From positions 1-64,000 of the forward strand of contig NZ_MAEI01000019.1 in assembly GCF_009933255.1 (NCBI RefSeq): 64,000 nt of DNA, given 5' to 3'. Of the stretch, positions 52,907 through 63,285 are shown in pieces. Each line of letters starts with the position of its first letter. The first letter of the stretch is position 1. This stretch comes from Enterococcus diestrammenae. Its GTDB lineage: Bacteria > Bacillota > Bacilli > Lactobacillales > Enterococcaceae. The notes beneath the pieces are model-generated. The model had not been told where the DNA came from, made no database searches, and was given only the letters and a program-made list of their open reading frames with translations. Both the position numbers and the translations under genes were made by a program.

Positions 52907-53865
52907 CAGACATCCGCTCCCTTCTTAGCAAATTTGTCGAAGATCCGTTTCACCGAAAATTCCCAAGTGCCTAAAAGTCCACTTGGTTTGAAAATCATGA
53001 TGATAATCAAAGCTAACGCATAGATGATCATCCGGACAGAACCAAAATCTTGCAGTAAAGTGTTTAAAATGCCCAACACCACGGCGGCCACCACAGCACC
53101 AGTCGTGGAGCCCATCCCACCGAAAACGACGATGATCAAGATATCCACGGACTTCATAAAATCAAAGTCTCCAGGAAAAACGGATTGCTTGTAACCAGCA
53201 AATAAGCTCCCCGCCACGCTAGCAGTCATCGCGCCGACGACAAAAGCCATCACCTTGTATTTCGTGGTATTGACCCCCATGGATTCGGCAGCGATCTCGT
53301 CTTCCCTAATCGCCAAAACGGCACGGCCTGGGCCACTATGGATAAAGTTCACGACTATTAAAAGTGCCAAAGCAGCAAAGAGAAATACCATTTCCCAGCT
53401 AGTATATTGGGGAATTCCAAAGATTCCGGCCGGTCCATTGGTGATGCCTTCCAAATTCACAATTAATATCCGGATAATCTCCGCTACTCCCAAGGTGGCA
53501 ATCGCTAGATAATCCCCTTTTAGACGCAAGGTCGGAATCCCAACGGCTAAGGCCACCAAACCAGAAACCATTGCCCCCACCAACATTCCCAAAAAGAAAC
53601 CGCCGTATGTGGGCATTTTCATACCAAAGATGGCTCCAGCATAGGCCCCAATCGCCATAAATCCCGCATGTCCTAAAGAAAACTGCCCGGAATATCCAAT
53701 AATCAGATTCAACCCAACCGCTAAAATCACATTGATCCCAATATTGACAATAGCATTGTCCAAAAATAGATCGATTATCCCCATATTATAAAATACCAAT
53801 AAAGCCAGATAACTAACCACCAAGATGGCTAGCCAAATCAAGTTGTATTTTAGATTCTTCCTCAT
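52906..53865 (-). CDS. livM: branched-chain amino-acid ABC transporter permease LivM
   Basis: 319 aa with about nine membrane helices and the family loop GYSGQFSLGHAGFM. AGGTG is 6 nt from ATG 53865 (MRKNLKYN); the GTG at 53874 overlaps that site. Partner of LivH in the membrane channel. Confidence 0.93.
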   Translation of the reverse strand: MRKNLKYNLIWLAILVVSYLALLVFYNMGIIDLFLDNAIVNIGINVILAVGLNLIIGYSGQFSLGHAGFMAIGAYAGAIFGMKMPTYGGFFLGMLVGAMVSGLVALAVGIPTLRLKGDYLAIATLGVAEIIRILIVNLEGITNGPAGIFGIPQYTSWEMVFLFAALALLIVVNFIHSGPGRAVLAIREDEIAAESMGVNTTKYKVMAFVVGAMTASVAGSLFAGYKQSVFPGDFDFMKSVDILIIVVFGGMGSTTGAVVAAVVLGILNTLLQDFGSVRMIIYALALIIIMIFKPSGLLGTWEFSVKRIFDKFAKKGADV

Positions 53866-53874
53866 GGCTAGCAC

Positions 53875-54756
53875 CTACACTTTCTCTTTGATATTTTTGC
53901 CTAAAATTCCCGCTGGACGCACCAACAAGATGATGATCAGCACCAGATACACCAAGGCATCCTTAAACGCCGAGAAACCTAACGCCGTCGCAATTGTTTC
54001 AATCAAACCAATCACAAAGCCTCCCAGTGCTGCCCCTGGGATGATGCCAATCCCACCTAACACAGCAGCTACAAAGGATTTCAACCCAGGGGCGACTCCC
54101 ATCATGGGATCGATGGAATTGTAATACAACCCGATCAACATGCCCCCAGCTGCTGCTAAAGCCGAGCCTAACGCAAAAGTAAAAGAAATCGTGCGGTTGA
54201 CATTGATCCCCATCAATTGCGCAGCATCCCCATCAACAGAAACCGCCCGCATGGCTTTCCCCATCTTGGTCTTTTGGATGATGACTTGCAGCAAAACCAT
54301 CAATAACAAAGAGACGAATAAAATAATCAACTGAATATTGCTGACTTTGATGATTCCTAAATCATAGCTTTGTTGCTGAATCACCTGAGGAAACGACCGC
54401 GCATCCGACTTGAAAAAATAAGTCATCACATTTTGAAGTAAATAGCTGACCCCGATAGCTGTAATCAAAGCTGAAATTCGAGTGGCTTTTCGTAACGGAC
54501 GATAGGCCAGAAACTCAATCAAGACTCCCAGTGCGGCGCAGACTACCATTGAAACAATCATCGCCGGGAAAAAGCCAATATTCTCGTTGTAATTTAAAAT
54601 AAAATAACCAATAAAACTCCCAATCATATAAACCTCACCATGAGCGAAGTTAATCAATTTAATAATGCCATAGACCATCGTATAGCCGAGAGCCAATAAA
54701 GCGTAGATTGAGCCTAAAAACAGCCCATTGACTAACTGTTGCAGGATTATTTCCAT
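53875..54756 (-). CDS. livH: branched-chain amino-acid ABC transporter permease LivH
   Basis: 293 aa, about eight membrane helices, with LINFAHGEVYMIG (the permease family motif) and a typical start MEIILQQLVNGLFLGSIYAL. Follows livJ after a weak stem-loop, so it is likely made at a lower level than the binding protein. Confidence 0.94.
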   Translation of the reverse strand: MEIILQQLVNGLFLGSIYALLALGYTMVYGIIKLINFAHGEVYMIGSFIGYFILNYNENIGFFPAMIVSMVVCAALGVLIEFLAYRPLRKATRISALITAIGVSYLLQNVMTYFFKSDARSFPQVIQQQSYDLGIIKVSNIQLIILFVSLLLMVLLQVIIQKTKMGKAMRAVSVDGDAAQLMGINVNRTISFTFALGSALAAAGGMLIGLYYNSIDPMMGVAPGLKSFVAAVLGGIGIIPGAALGGFVIGLIETIATALGFSAFKDALVYLVLIIILLVRPAGILGKNIKEKV

Positions 54757-54789
54757 AGCGTCACACTGCCCTTCTTTTAGCCCAAAAGA

Positions 54790-54812
54790 GGAACGCCTAC
54801 AAAAGACGTTCC
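54790..54812 (-). terminator. weak stem-loop between livJ and livH
   Basis: GGAACG (54790-54795) pairs with CGTTCC (54807-54812), followed by TCTTTTGG only. Probably partial termination or a 3' stabiliser of livJ mRNA. Confidence 0.45.
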
Positions 54813-54829
54813 ACCTTGGTTTTTTTATC

Positions 54830-56017
54830 TTACGGGTTCACCACATCAGCAGAGGCTTCAACACCTTCTTGCATCCCCAAAACCACGGCTGATTTTTCAG
54901 GATTATGATCCTTGTCGATCGTCATCTTGCCAGTGACCCCTTCGAAATCTTTCAGCTCTGCTAAGCCTTTAGTGATGGCTGTTGAATCAGCAGACCCTTG
55001 CTCTTCAATCGCTTGTTTCACCATGTAAACTGCGTCATAACTCAAGGCATTGAAAGAAGAGGGTTCTTTCCCATATTTTGTTTTGAAAGCATCGATGAAA
55101 GTCGTCACTTTTTCACTTGCGTCCACTTTCGTTGAGAAATGAGAAGCATAATAGATATCATTGACATTTTCTTTGCCAGCAATTTCCACATATTTTGGAT
55201 CAGAGAAACCATCAGGGCCCAAAATTGGAACATCAATCCCCATTTCTCGGGCTTGTTTGGTAATCAAGCCTGTTTCCCCGTAATACCCTGGCAAATACAT
55301 CACGTTAAAGTCTTTGTCTTTAATCTTGGTCAAGACAGCTTGGAAGTCTTTGTCCCCTTTGGTAAAGTTTTCTTCTGCGACAATCTCCCCTTCGTAGGCA
55401 TCCTTAAAGGCTTTGGTCAACCCTTTGGCATAATCACTGGAGTTGTCCCCCAAAATAACCGCCTTATCGGTTTTTAAGGTTTCGTGAGCATAGACAGCCA
55501 AGACTTTACCTTGGAAACTATCCTGGAAGCAAGTACGAAAAGCATATTCCTGCACCTTGCCATCCTGAAGGGTAATAGAGTCATCCGTACCTGAAGGCGT
55601 CACCAATGGTACTTGAACTTTCGTCGCATTTGGTAAAGCAGCTTTCACCGCACCAGAAGTCGCTGGGCCCAAGATTGCCACCACCTGATCTTGCGTCGCC
55701 AAACTCGTAGTTACCGAGACCGCCTCGGTACTGTTGGATTTGTTGTCTTTTGTGATCAATTCGATCTGTTTTCCATCAATTCCACCAGCCTCGTTGATTT
55801 CCGCAACGGCCATTTCAATTCCTTCTTTTTCTTGGTTCCCATAAGCAGACACATCACCGGATAATTCCATATTCATCCCCAGCTTGATGGTGTCGCCGCT
55901 TTGCTTGTTGCCCCCATCAGCTGTCGCCGAACCGGCTGTTCCCGATCCTTTCGGTGCCGCACTACAAGCCGACAACAGCAGCAGCCCCATAAACAAAAAC
56001 GCCAATTTCTTTTTCAT
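54830..56017 (-). CDS. livJ: branched-chain amino-acid binding lipoprotein LivJ
   Basis: 395 aa. Lipobox LLSAC, a Gly/Ser linker, then a type I periplasmic-binding fold (IKLGMNMELSGDVSAYGNQ, EINEAGGIDGKQI, GPATSGAVKAALP), the Leu/Ile/Val-binding family. GGAGGAAAAGCG precedes the ATG. First gene of livJHMGF plus the CBS-ACT gene. A CodY box and a clear promoter lie upstream. Confidence 0.94.
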   Translation of the reverse strand: MKKKLAFLFMGLLLLSACSAAPKGSGTAGSATADGGNKQSGDTIKLGMNMELSGDVSAYGNQEKEGIEMAVAEINEAGGIDGKQIELITKDNKSNSTEAVSVTTSLATQDQVVAILGPATSGAVKAALPNATKVQVPLVTPSGTDDSITLQDGKVQEYAFRTCFQDSFQGKVLAVYAHETLKTDKAVILGDNSSDYAKGLTKAFKDAYEGEIVAEENFTKGDKDFQAVLTKIKDKDFNVMYLPGYYGETGLITKQAREMGIDVPILGPDGFSDPKYVEIAGKENVNDIYYASHFSTKVDASEKVTTFIDAFKTKYGKEPSSFNALSYDAVYMVKQAIEEQGSADSTAITKGLAELKDFEGVTGKMTIDKDHNPEKSAVVLGMQEGVEASADVVNP

Positions 56018-56075
56018 CGCTTTTCCTCCAAATTCTTAATAATTATAAAAGAATCTCTCTTCAAGTATGTTTACA

Positions 56076-56122
56076 AATATACTGAAACTTTCATGACAAG
56101 TCAATACAATTGTCTGAAAATT
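56076..56122 (-). promoter_or_regulatory. livJ promoter with CodY box
   Basis: Minus strand -35 TTGACT (56099-56104), 17-bp spacer, -10 TATATT (56076-56081). On the plus strand AATTGTCTGAAAATT (56108-56122) matches the CodY consensus AATTTTCWGAAAATT at 14 of 15 positions and ends 4 bp upstream of the -35. Two weaker resemblances follow at about 56127 and 56158. Confidence 0.75.
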
Positions 56123-56357
56123 CCTTTTATTCAGAGAAATAAATCCACCTTTTTCTAAAATTCAGATTTCTTGCAATCTTCCCCAGCTAAAAATCATTTA
56201 ACGCTAATCTTATTTTTATCATTTTATCATATTAAGTAAAAATCCCAAACTAATTCACTAACCTTTCTTCAAAAGAACTGACACTTGAAGGCTTGCCTTT
56301 TATTAAAATGCTTGAAACCACATTCTCAACTCTCCCAGACGAAAGCAGAAATCAAGT

Positions 56358-56392
56358 CAAAAAAAAGCCGCTCCAACATTGGAGACAGCTTT
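56358..56392 (-). terminator. terminator of yidD-GNAT
   Basis: AAAGCCGCTCCAA (56364-56376) pairs with TTGGAGACAGCTTT (56379-56392, with mismatches), followed by TTTTTTT on the minus strand. The rest of 56123-56357 is AT-rich without features. Confidence 0.7.
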
Positions 56393-56410
56393 ATTTTCTT
56401 GCTTTTGTTA

Positions 56411-56920
56411 TTACCTAGGTTTTCTTTCCAAAATAACTTGGTTGCGGAGTTGTTGTCCGTCCTCAAAGATAGGCTCGGGATAATGCTGAACAAAATAGTC
56501 TTTCACAAGAGCGATTTGGTCAAAACCCTTTTTCTGGTACAAGCTTAAGGCTGGTGAAGTCAGATCCCCGGTTTTGACAATGATGGGCAAGTTATCGGCT
56601 TCTGCATCGATGTTTGCTAAACAAGCATCCATCAGTTTGCCACCGAGGCCTTGCCCCTGTCGTTGGGGCGCCACTGCGACGTTCAAAATCTCCCAGTTTG
56701 CTGCTTGCTTTTCAAAGACCAAGCTCCCGATAACTTCCTTAGCGGTCTCCGGAAGCTGCGACTTTCCCTTCGCCATTGCTTCAGTCTCAAAGGCCACCAA
56801 GACGCGGCTCCTAGTTAAGTAACTTTTAACAAGGGCCACATTGGGATCAGCATCTAGTAACAACGCCCAGTTTAACAAACAAGGAAACTCTTGATGGGGC
56901 AGCTCACTGATCATGATCAT
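56411..56920 (-). CDS. GNAT acetyltransferase
   Basis: 169 aa. Acetyl-CoA loop [19 protein letters not shown] and the C-terminal LSLYQKKGF are standard GNAT signatures; the N-terminal strand is [17 protein letters not shown] lies upstream of ATG 56920, which overlaps the yidD stop (ATGA). Substrate unknown. Confidence 0.88.
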   Translation of the reverse strand: MIMISELPHQEFPCLLNWALLLDADPNVALVKSYLTRSRVLVAFETEAMAKGKSQLPETAKEVIGSLVFEKQAANWEILNVAVAPQRQGQGLGGKLMDACLANIDAEADNLPIIVKTGDLTSPALSLYQKKGFDQIALVKDYFVQHYPEPIFEDGQQLRNQVILERKPR

Positions 56921-57204
56921 TTATTGGGAACTCCTTTGCGAAAAGTATAATTGGGACGTTCTTTATCCACGGTATTGCGTTTTAGGGAAAAATTGCGGGG
57001 GACATAATCGATACCACCTCGTACGAAAGGATGACAACGTAAAATCCGGGCCGTCCCCATCAAAAGTCCTTTAAAGGCACCATGAACTTGAATGGCTTGA
57101 ATCATATAACTCGAACAAGTGGGGTAATAGCGACAGCTGGGGGGAAATAACGGGGAAATAAACCGTTGGTACCCTCGCACCAGCGCAATCATGATACGCT
57201 TCAT
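56917..57204 (-). CDS. yidD: membrane protein insertion efficiency factor YidD
   Basis: 95 aa from ATG 57204. Family signature [21 protein letters not shown] and RCHPF are present. YidD proteins are amphipathic, bind the inner face of the membrane and help YidC insertion. AAGGAAAT precedes the GTG-ATG pair (57207/57204). The C-terminus is about 20 residues longer and basic. Confidence 0.94.
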   Translation of the reverse strand: MKRIMIALVRGYQRFISPLFPPSCRYYPTCSSYMIQAIQVHGAFKGLLMGTARILRCHPFVRGGIDYVPRNFSLKRNTVDKERPNYTFRKGVPNK

Positions 57205-57392
57205 CACATTTCCTTCTTTCTACGTTTCAAATCATAGCTTCTTTCCTATCAAATTTCAAGGATTGAAACTGACGGACTGAATCGACTTCATTGATTCGCC
57301 AGAATCCTAGGAGCCTCATTTCAAAGATCCCTATCCAGCAAAGAAAAAGACCGAAGCATCCGCCTCGATCTCAATTAGCTATTCAACAGTAA

Positions 57393-58142
57393 TTAACCTA
57401 GTATTGTCACTTGAACTTGACGACGGCCCCAAGCATAACACTGGGCAGCGGTAGAAAAATGAACATCGATGATATTGCCACGGATGGCACCACCGGTATC
57501 TACTGCATAAGCTTCGCCGTACCCTTCAATATACAATCTTGTCCCCAGGGGAATGACGTTAGGATCCACAGCCACTGCCATAGGATTTTCTAATAGATTC
57601 TGACCTGTTGCGGTGATATGTCCCCCACCCAATGAATCAGCTGGATCAGAACTATAGGCAGTCGATTCCATCGTAATGGTCTGACCTCCACTTGGTGCAG
57701 TAGAAGCCTGTTCTTCTGCAGCAGCAGCTTCTTCCGCCGCAACCCGTTCAGCTTCTTCTTGAGCTGCTTTTTCGGCAGCTGCTTTAGCGGCCTTTTCAGC
57801 AGCTTCCTTGGCTGCTTTCTCTTTCGCTGCTTTCTCTTTCGCTGCTTTTTCTTTGGCTGCCTTTTCTTTCGCAGCTTTCTCACGAGCAGCCTTTTCTTTG
57901 GCGGCTTTTTCCTTAGCGGCTTGTTCTTTGGCAGCAATATCTGCTGTCACCAAAGTAACGGCTTGATTATCTTGACTCACTTCTGCCAATGAAGCAGATA
58001 AGTTCATAACAGTTTCTTTTGCTACGATTTCTTGCTTGATAGGCGCATCTTCTGATTGATTCTCGTTGGCGTATACTGGTAAAAGGCTGCCAAATGCTAA
58101 TACGGCGGTCGCCCCAATCAGTGGCCATAGACGTGTATTCAT
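57393..58142 (-). CDS. secreted 3D-domain protein with Lys/Ala coiled coil
   Basis: 249 aa. Signal peptide; residues about 70-150 are tandem [14 protein letters not shown] repeats that form a long charged helix; the C-terminal ~90 residues are a 3D (three-Asp) domain with [23 protein letters not shown] and [10 protein letters not shown]. 3D domains have a lytic-transglycosylase-like double-psi barrel fold, as in Sps/YocH/MltA. Likely peptidoglycan remodelling. GGAGGGAAAAA precedes the ATG. Three WalR-like half-sites lie upstream. Confidence 0.9.
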   Translation of the reverse strand: MNTRLWPLIGATAVLAFGSLLPVYANENQSEDAPIKQEIVAKETVMNLSASLAEVSQDNQAVTLVTADIAAKEQAAKEKAAKEKAAREKAAKEKAAKEKAAKEKAAKEKAAKEAAEKAAKAAAEKAAQEEAERVAAEEAAAAEEQASTAPSGGQTITMESTAYSSDPADSLGGGHITATGQNLLENPMAVAVDPNVIPLGTRLYIEGYGEAYAVDTGGAIRGNIIDVHFSTAAQCYAWGRRQVQVTILG

Positions 58143-58205
58143 AAAGTGCTTTTTCCCTCCTACTTGCTCACGAGGAATATCTTAACACGCCCTCTCTTGC
58201 CGTTG

Positions 58206-58233
58206 GTTACAAACGGGTTAAACACAATTAACA
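58206..58233 (-). promoter_or_regulatory. WalR-like half-sites upstream of the 3D protein
   Basis: On the minus strand TGTTAA (58228-58233), TTTAAC (58217-58222) and TGTAAC (58206-58211), each separated by 5 bp. The outer two fit the TGTWAH half-site of the essential wall regulator WalR, the middle one with one change. Confidence 0.5.
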
Positions 58234-58484
58234 GAGAAGAGTAAAGCGCTCTCTATCTTGTTACAATTGAAATACTTTCATCTGATTATCATTATCTGGT
58301 GATTATCAAGCATCCAAAACAACTGATTTAACAGTGAATAAACAAACATAGATTAAAATAAAATGAAAATTGTTTGGTAACCTTTTGGATGCCCATGGTT
58401 TGGTAAAAGCTCACGAATTTAGCCGCTTTTGCCTTAGGATTATCGTAAAAAACGACTACTATTACATTTTTGTAACAATTAAGT

Positions 58485-58518
58485 CAAAAAAACAGTCACT
58501 CTGCAATAAGAGTGACTG
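58485..58518 (-). terminator. terminator of murA-epuA
   Basis: CAGTCACTCT (58493-58502) pairs perfectly with AGAGTGACTG (58509-58518), followed by TTTTTTT on the minus strand. The gap 58234-58484 otherwise holds only a Fur-like sequence. Confidence 0.85.
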
Positions 58519-58528
58519 GCTGCTAAAG

Positions 58529-58705
58529 CTATTTCATGAAATCTAAAATGTGGGTCCAGAGGCCTGGGTAGAATACTTTCAAAGGCATGCCACCACCGAT
58601 ACCGCCATAACCAATCATCGTGCCGAGAATAAACAATCCCAACGCCAACAAAATAACGACTAAAATCTTGACCAAAGTCGTCAAAATATAACGATTTAAA
58701 CGCAT
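58529..58705 (-). CDS. epuA: EpuA-family small membrane protein (RNA polymerase-associated annotation)
   Basis: 58 aa: MRLNRYILTTLVKILVVILL..., a basic N-terminus, one long hydrophobic helix, a Gly-rich turn (GYGGIGGG) and a short aromatic tail. This is the EpuA type, found after murA in Lactobacillales and often annotated as DNA-directed RNA polymerase subunit beta. AAGGTAGGTG precedes the ATG. Same transcript as murA, with a terminator just after its stop. Confidence 0.85.
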   Translation of the reverse strand: MRLNRYILTTLVKILVVILLALGLFILGTMIGYGGIGGGMPLKVFYPGLWTHILDFMK

Positions 58706-58794
58706 GGGAACACCTACCTTTATCGTATTCTTAGCCAGCTAAAGAAGTGTAGCCGACTAGCCTCTTTTAAAAAAAGCGGGATTCATTTTACAAA

Positions 58795-60102
58795 TTAAGC
58801 AATCGTGGTCGTTTGATTTTCGTTAGCGACGACTTCTTCCGTGTCTACCCGTTGAACATTGGCGCCAAGAGCCTGTAATTTTTTATGGAATTGGTAATAG
58901 CCCCGGTCCAAGTATTTCAAATTACGTACGCGAGTGATGCCATTTGAAGTCAAACCCATCAAGATCAACGCAGCGGCAGCCCGCAAATCAGTAGCATATA
59001 CCAACGCCCCTTGCATCGGATGGCCCCCTTCAATGATGGCCACGTTGCCGTCGATTTTCACATGAGCATTCATTCGACGCATCTCTTCTAAGTGTTGGAA
59101 ACGATTTTCGAAAACAGTTTCTGTGACGATGCTTGTCCCTTTTGCCAACATTTGAACAGCTGTCATTTGCGCTTGCATATCTGTTGGGAACCCTGGATGA
59201 GGCATCGTCTTCACATCAGTTGGTTTCAAGACTGCAGGACCAACAACACGAATCCCATTTTCTTCTTCAGTGATTTTCGCACCCATTTCCGTCAATTTGG
59301 AAATCAAGGGACGGTTGTGCTCACTGATGGCATCTAAAATCAAGACATCCCCTTGCGTCATTGCGGCCGCTACCATAAAGGTCCCGGCTTCGATCCGATC
59401 TTGCACGATGGAATGGGTCACGGAATGAAGATGATCCACGCCTTCGATACGCATCGTTTCAGTCCCAGCTCCATGGATGGAAGCACCCATTTTATTCAAG
59501 ATATTGGCTAGGTCAACAATTTCAGGTTCCCGAGCAACGTTTTCAATGATGGTTGTGCCTTTTGCTTTGACCGCTGCCATCATGATGTTTTGGGTTGCAC
59601 CGACACTTGGGAAATCCAAGTAGACGTTATTGCCTCGCAAACCATTTTCAGCGATGGCTTCGATATAGCCGTCACGTTGATTGATGGTGGCACCTAACGC
59701 AGCAAAACCTTTTAGATGCAAATCGATGGGACGTTTGCCAATCGCACAGCCACCAGGCATCGCTACTTTGGCATGTCCATTGCGGGCCAAAAGAGGTCCC
59801 ATGACTACGATAGAAGCTCGCATTTGGCTAACCAATTCGTAAGGGGCTTCGACTTTCAATTGTTTGGTTGCATCGATCGTCACTTGATTGCTCGCTTGAT
59901 CAAAATCAACAGCGACATTTAGCTGACGAATGACTTCATTCATAATCAATACATCGGACAAGATTGGTACGTTCTTTAAGGTCGTCACGCCTTCTTCCGC
60001 TAGCAAAGTTGCGGCTAGGATTGGTAATACGGCATTTTTAGCGCCTTCAATTTTTACTGTACCTTTTAGTTGATTTCCACCTTGGACGATGATCTCTTCC
60101 AT
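58795..60102 (-). CDS. murA: UDP-N-acetylglucosamine 1-carboxyvinyltransferase MurA
   Basis: 435 aa, full length. First committed step of peptidoglycan synthesis: transfers enolpyruvate from PEP to UDP-GlcNAc. The fosfomycin-target Cys119 is in [13 protein letters not shown]; the N-terminal [10 protein letters not shown] and [13 protein letters not shown] motifs are present. GGAGGGAATATT precedes the ATG. Between the DUF1146 gene and epuA. Lactobacillales often carry two murA genes; this is the one near the atp operon. Confidence 0.97.
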   Translation of the reverse strand: MEEIIVQGGNQLKGTVKIEGAKNAVLPILAATLLAEEGVTTLKNVPILSDVLIMNEVIRQLNVAVDFDQASNQVTIDATKQLKVEAPYELVSQMRASIVVMGPLLARNGHAKVAMPGGCAIGKRPIDLHLKGFAALGATINQRDGYIEAIAENGLRGNNVYLDFPSVGATQNIMMAAVKAKGTTIIENVAREPEIVDLANILNKMGASIHGAGTETMRIEGVDHLHSVTHSIVQDRIEAGTFMVAAAMTQGDVLILDAISEHNRPLISKLTEMGAKITEEENGIRVVGPAVLKPTDVKTMPHPGFPTDMQAQMTAVQMLAKGTSIVTETVFENRFQHLEEMRRMNAHVKIDGNVAIIEGGHPMQGALVYATDLRAAAALILMGLTSNGITRVRNLKYLDRGYYQFHKKLQALGANVQRVDTEEVVANENQTTTIA

Positions 60103-60188
60103 AATATTCCCTCCAGAATAGCTTTGACTTTCTTAGCAGCCAAAATTCCCACCATTCGCGTCACTTGTACGCATGGGTTTTGTATTTT

Positions 60189-60425
60189 TTAATTTGTAAA
60201 TGTCAAAAAGATGTTTTTGCATAAAGCCAAGAGCTCTAAGAAAAAGGTACTCGCCTGATAGCCGACTACGATGGCAACCAATGACAAGACCAAGCGCACT
60301 TGGTGGGTGTGGTAAGCACGAAAGAATGTATCCAGACGAATGGCTTTCAAGCCCCAAAAGGCCAAATAAATAAATGCCAAGTGGCTGACAATGCGCACCA
60401 CAGCGTCCGTTCCATAGAACTGCAT
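60189..60425 (-). CDS. DUF1146 family membrane protein
   Basis: 78 aa with two membrane helices and the family pattern LAFIYLAFWGLKAIRLDTFF. Regularly found between atpC and murA in Firmicutes; function unknown. GAAGGGGTGC precedes the ATG. First gene of the transcript with murA and epuA. Confidence 0.92.
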   Translation of the reverse strand: MQFYGTDAVVRIVSHLAFIYLAFWGLKAIRLDTFFRAYHTHQVRLVLSLVAIVVGYQASTFFLELLALCKNIFLTFTN

Positions 60426-60458
60426 AGCACCCCTTCTTTCAAAAAACTCAATACGTAG

Positions 60459-60467
60459 ATAGTACCA
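60459..60467 (-). promoter_or_regulatory. extended -10 promoter of DUF1146-murA-epuA
   Basis: TGGTACTAT on the minus strand (extended -10), with TTTTCA 17 bp upstream as a weak -35. Confidence 0.45.
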
Positions 60468-60972
60468 TAAATACGCTAGAATGAAAAATTACTTTTCTTG
60501 CCTCAAAACTTTTAAAGGTTTTTTAAAAGCTTCCTAAGCTCTCATGACTGTTGTGACAAGGTTTCTAACTAGGGTTGAAAAAGTGCGATAACAAAAGGTT
60601 TTTAATGCCTCCTATACTTTTGAAACAGGAAAATTCGCGAAACAACAAGGAAATAATGGACATTTTTTCGAAAAAATTTTCATAAAAAACGACTAGCTAT
60701 TTGGGCTACAATTAACATTTTCTTAAAATTTACATTACTGTTTTCATTCCACGTAAACCTAATGACCCACAGAATCATAATTTCAGCTAGCAAAAATATA
60801 AAATAGCCTTCGTTGTTATTCAGTTACCCATAGTTTATCAGGTTTCCCGAAGCTTTGCGAGAAACCAGTCTGCTCGTTTTTTGTGTTTTCAATATGCCAG
60901 CTGCTAAGTCCCAGAGGCAGTTTGCTGTACCTTGGAAAGGCTAAAGGAGCCTCTACCGCTCTTGAAAAATTG

Positions 60973-61009
60973 AAAAAAACATCCCGTGAATAATCACGAG
61001 ATGTTTTTT
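60973..61009 (-). terminator. terminator of the atp operon
   Basis: AAAAAACATC...GTGA pairs with TCAC...GATGTTTTTT; 84 bp beyond the atpC stop. Confidence 0.8.
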
Positions 61010-61093
61010 GGATTAACACTATCGGATAGTCCCTTTAAAAGTTGCTATCTTCATCATGTACGCGGACTTACAAAGCCTGTCGCCGCGATTGAA

Positions 61094-61519
61094 CTAACCA
61101 TGTTTTGATACATTGATCCGGTTGATGGCACGATGCAAAGCGACAGTCGCCCGACGCAATTGATCGACATCTTCGGATTGTTTGGCTTCTTCGATCATTT
61201 TTTCTGCGCGAATCTTCGCCCGTTCTGCCCGGCTTACGTCAATATCCCGTTCCCGTTCAGCACTATCGGCGATGATGGAAACTACATCGTCGCGGACTTC
61301 TAGGATGCCACCATTGACAGCGATCCAATCCACGTGAGTATCAGAATCCACCCGTTTAACACGGACTTCATCGATATCCAAAGGGGCGATAATCGGAGCA
61401 TGGCGAGGCATGATCCCGATTTCCCCACTGACTAGTTTTGCTACAACGATTCGGGCATGGTGGTCGTAAACCAAACCATCAGGTGTTACCACATTCACGG
61501 TTAAGTATCTTTCTTCCAT
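61094..61519 (-). CDS. atpC: ATP synthase F1 epsilon subunit
   Basis: 141 aa. N-terminal beta sandwich ([31 protein letters not shown]) and C-terminal helical hairpin with [21 protein letters not shown] pattern. Part of the central stalk and inhibitor of ATP hydrolysis. GGGAGAGG precedes the ATG. Last gene of the atp operon. Confidence 0.97.
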   Translation of the reverse strand: MEERYLTVNVVTPDGLVYDHHARIVVAKLVSGEIGIMPRHAPIIAPLDIDEVRVKRVDSDTHVDWIAVNGGILEVRDDVVSIIADSAERERDIDVSRAERAKIRAEKMIEEAKQSEDVDQLRRATVALHRAINRINVSKHG

Positions 61520-61554
61520 GGGCCACCTCTCCCTTCACTTCTTAGCGTCAGCTG

Positions 61555-63094
<1,540 letters not shown>

Positions 63095-63217
63095 CCTTGC
63101 TTAGTGTGCTTTTAGGCGTTGCTCAGAAAGCGAGTGATAAGAACGAAGCCATGAAGTTGGCGGTTTTTGCCAACTTATTACTTTGGGCTTATCAAACTTT
63201 CTACGTCTCAAAGCTTG
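63095..63217 (-). repeat. tandem hairpin element C, copy 2
   Basis: Same opening CCTTGCTTAGTGTGCTT and the same internal loop (AAGAACGAA / TTTGGGCTTA), but the stems differ in sequence and still pair: GAAAG/CTTTC, TGATAAG/CTTATCA and apical AAGTTGGC/GCCAACTT. Confidence 0.75.
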
Positions 63218-63285
63218 TTTTACTTCTTGTTGCGTGAATGGTGTTTAAGCGGTTTGCTTCCCCCATCACTGCACAAGTTTGTCTG

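Larger units (their letters stand above)
60426..61093. other. gene-free interval between atpC and DUF1146
   Basis: About 670 bp. Contains the promoter of DUF1146-murA near 60459, an AT-rich stretch to 60800, a small stem GGTTTC...GAAACC at about 60841-60866, and the atp terminator at 60973-61009. The open frame across 60816-61019 runs through that terminator and is not credible. Confidence 0.5.

Noticed and set aside
57590..57937. 115-codon Lys/Arg-rich frame on the minus strand
   Set aside because: It is the +1 shadow of the AAKEK repeats of the 3D-domain protein.
60816..61019. 67-codon frame downstream of atpC
   Set aside because: Its start lies in the atp operon terminator, and there is no ribosome binding site.
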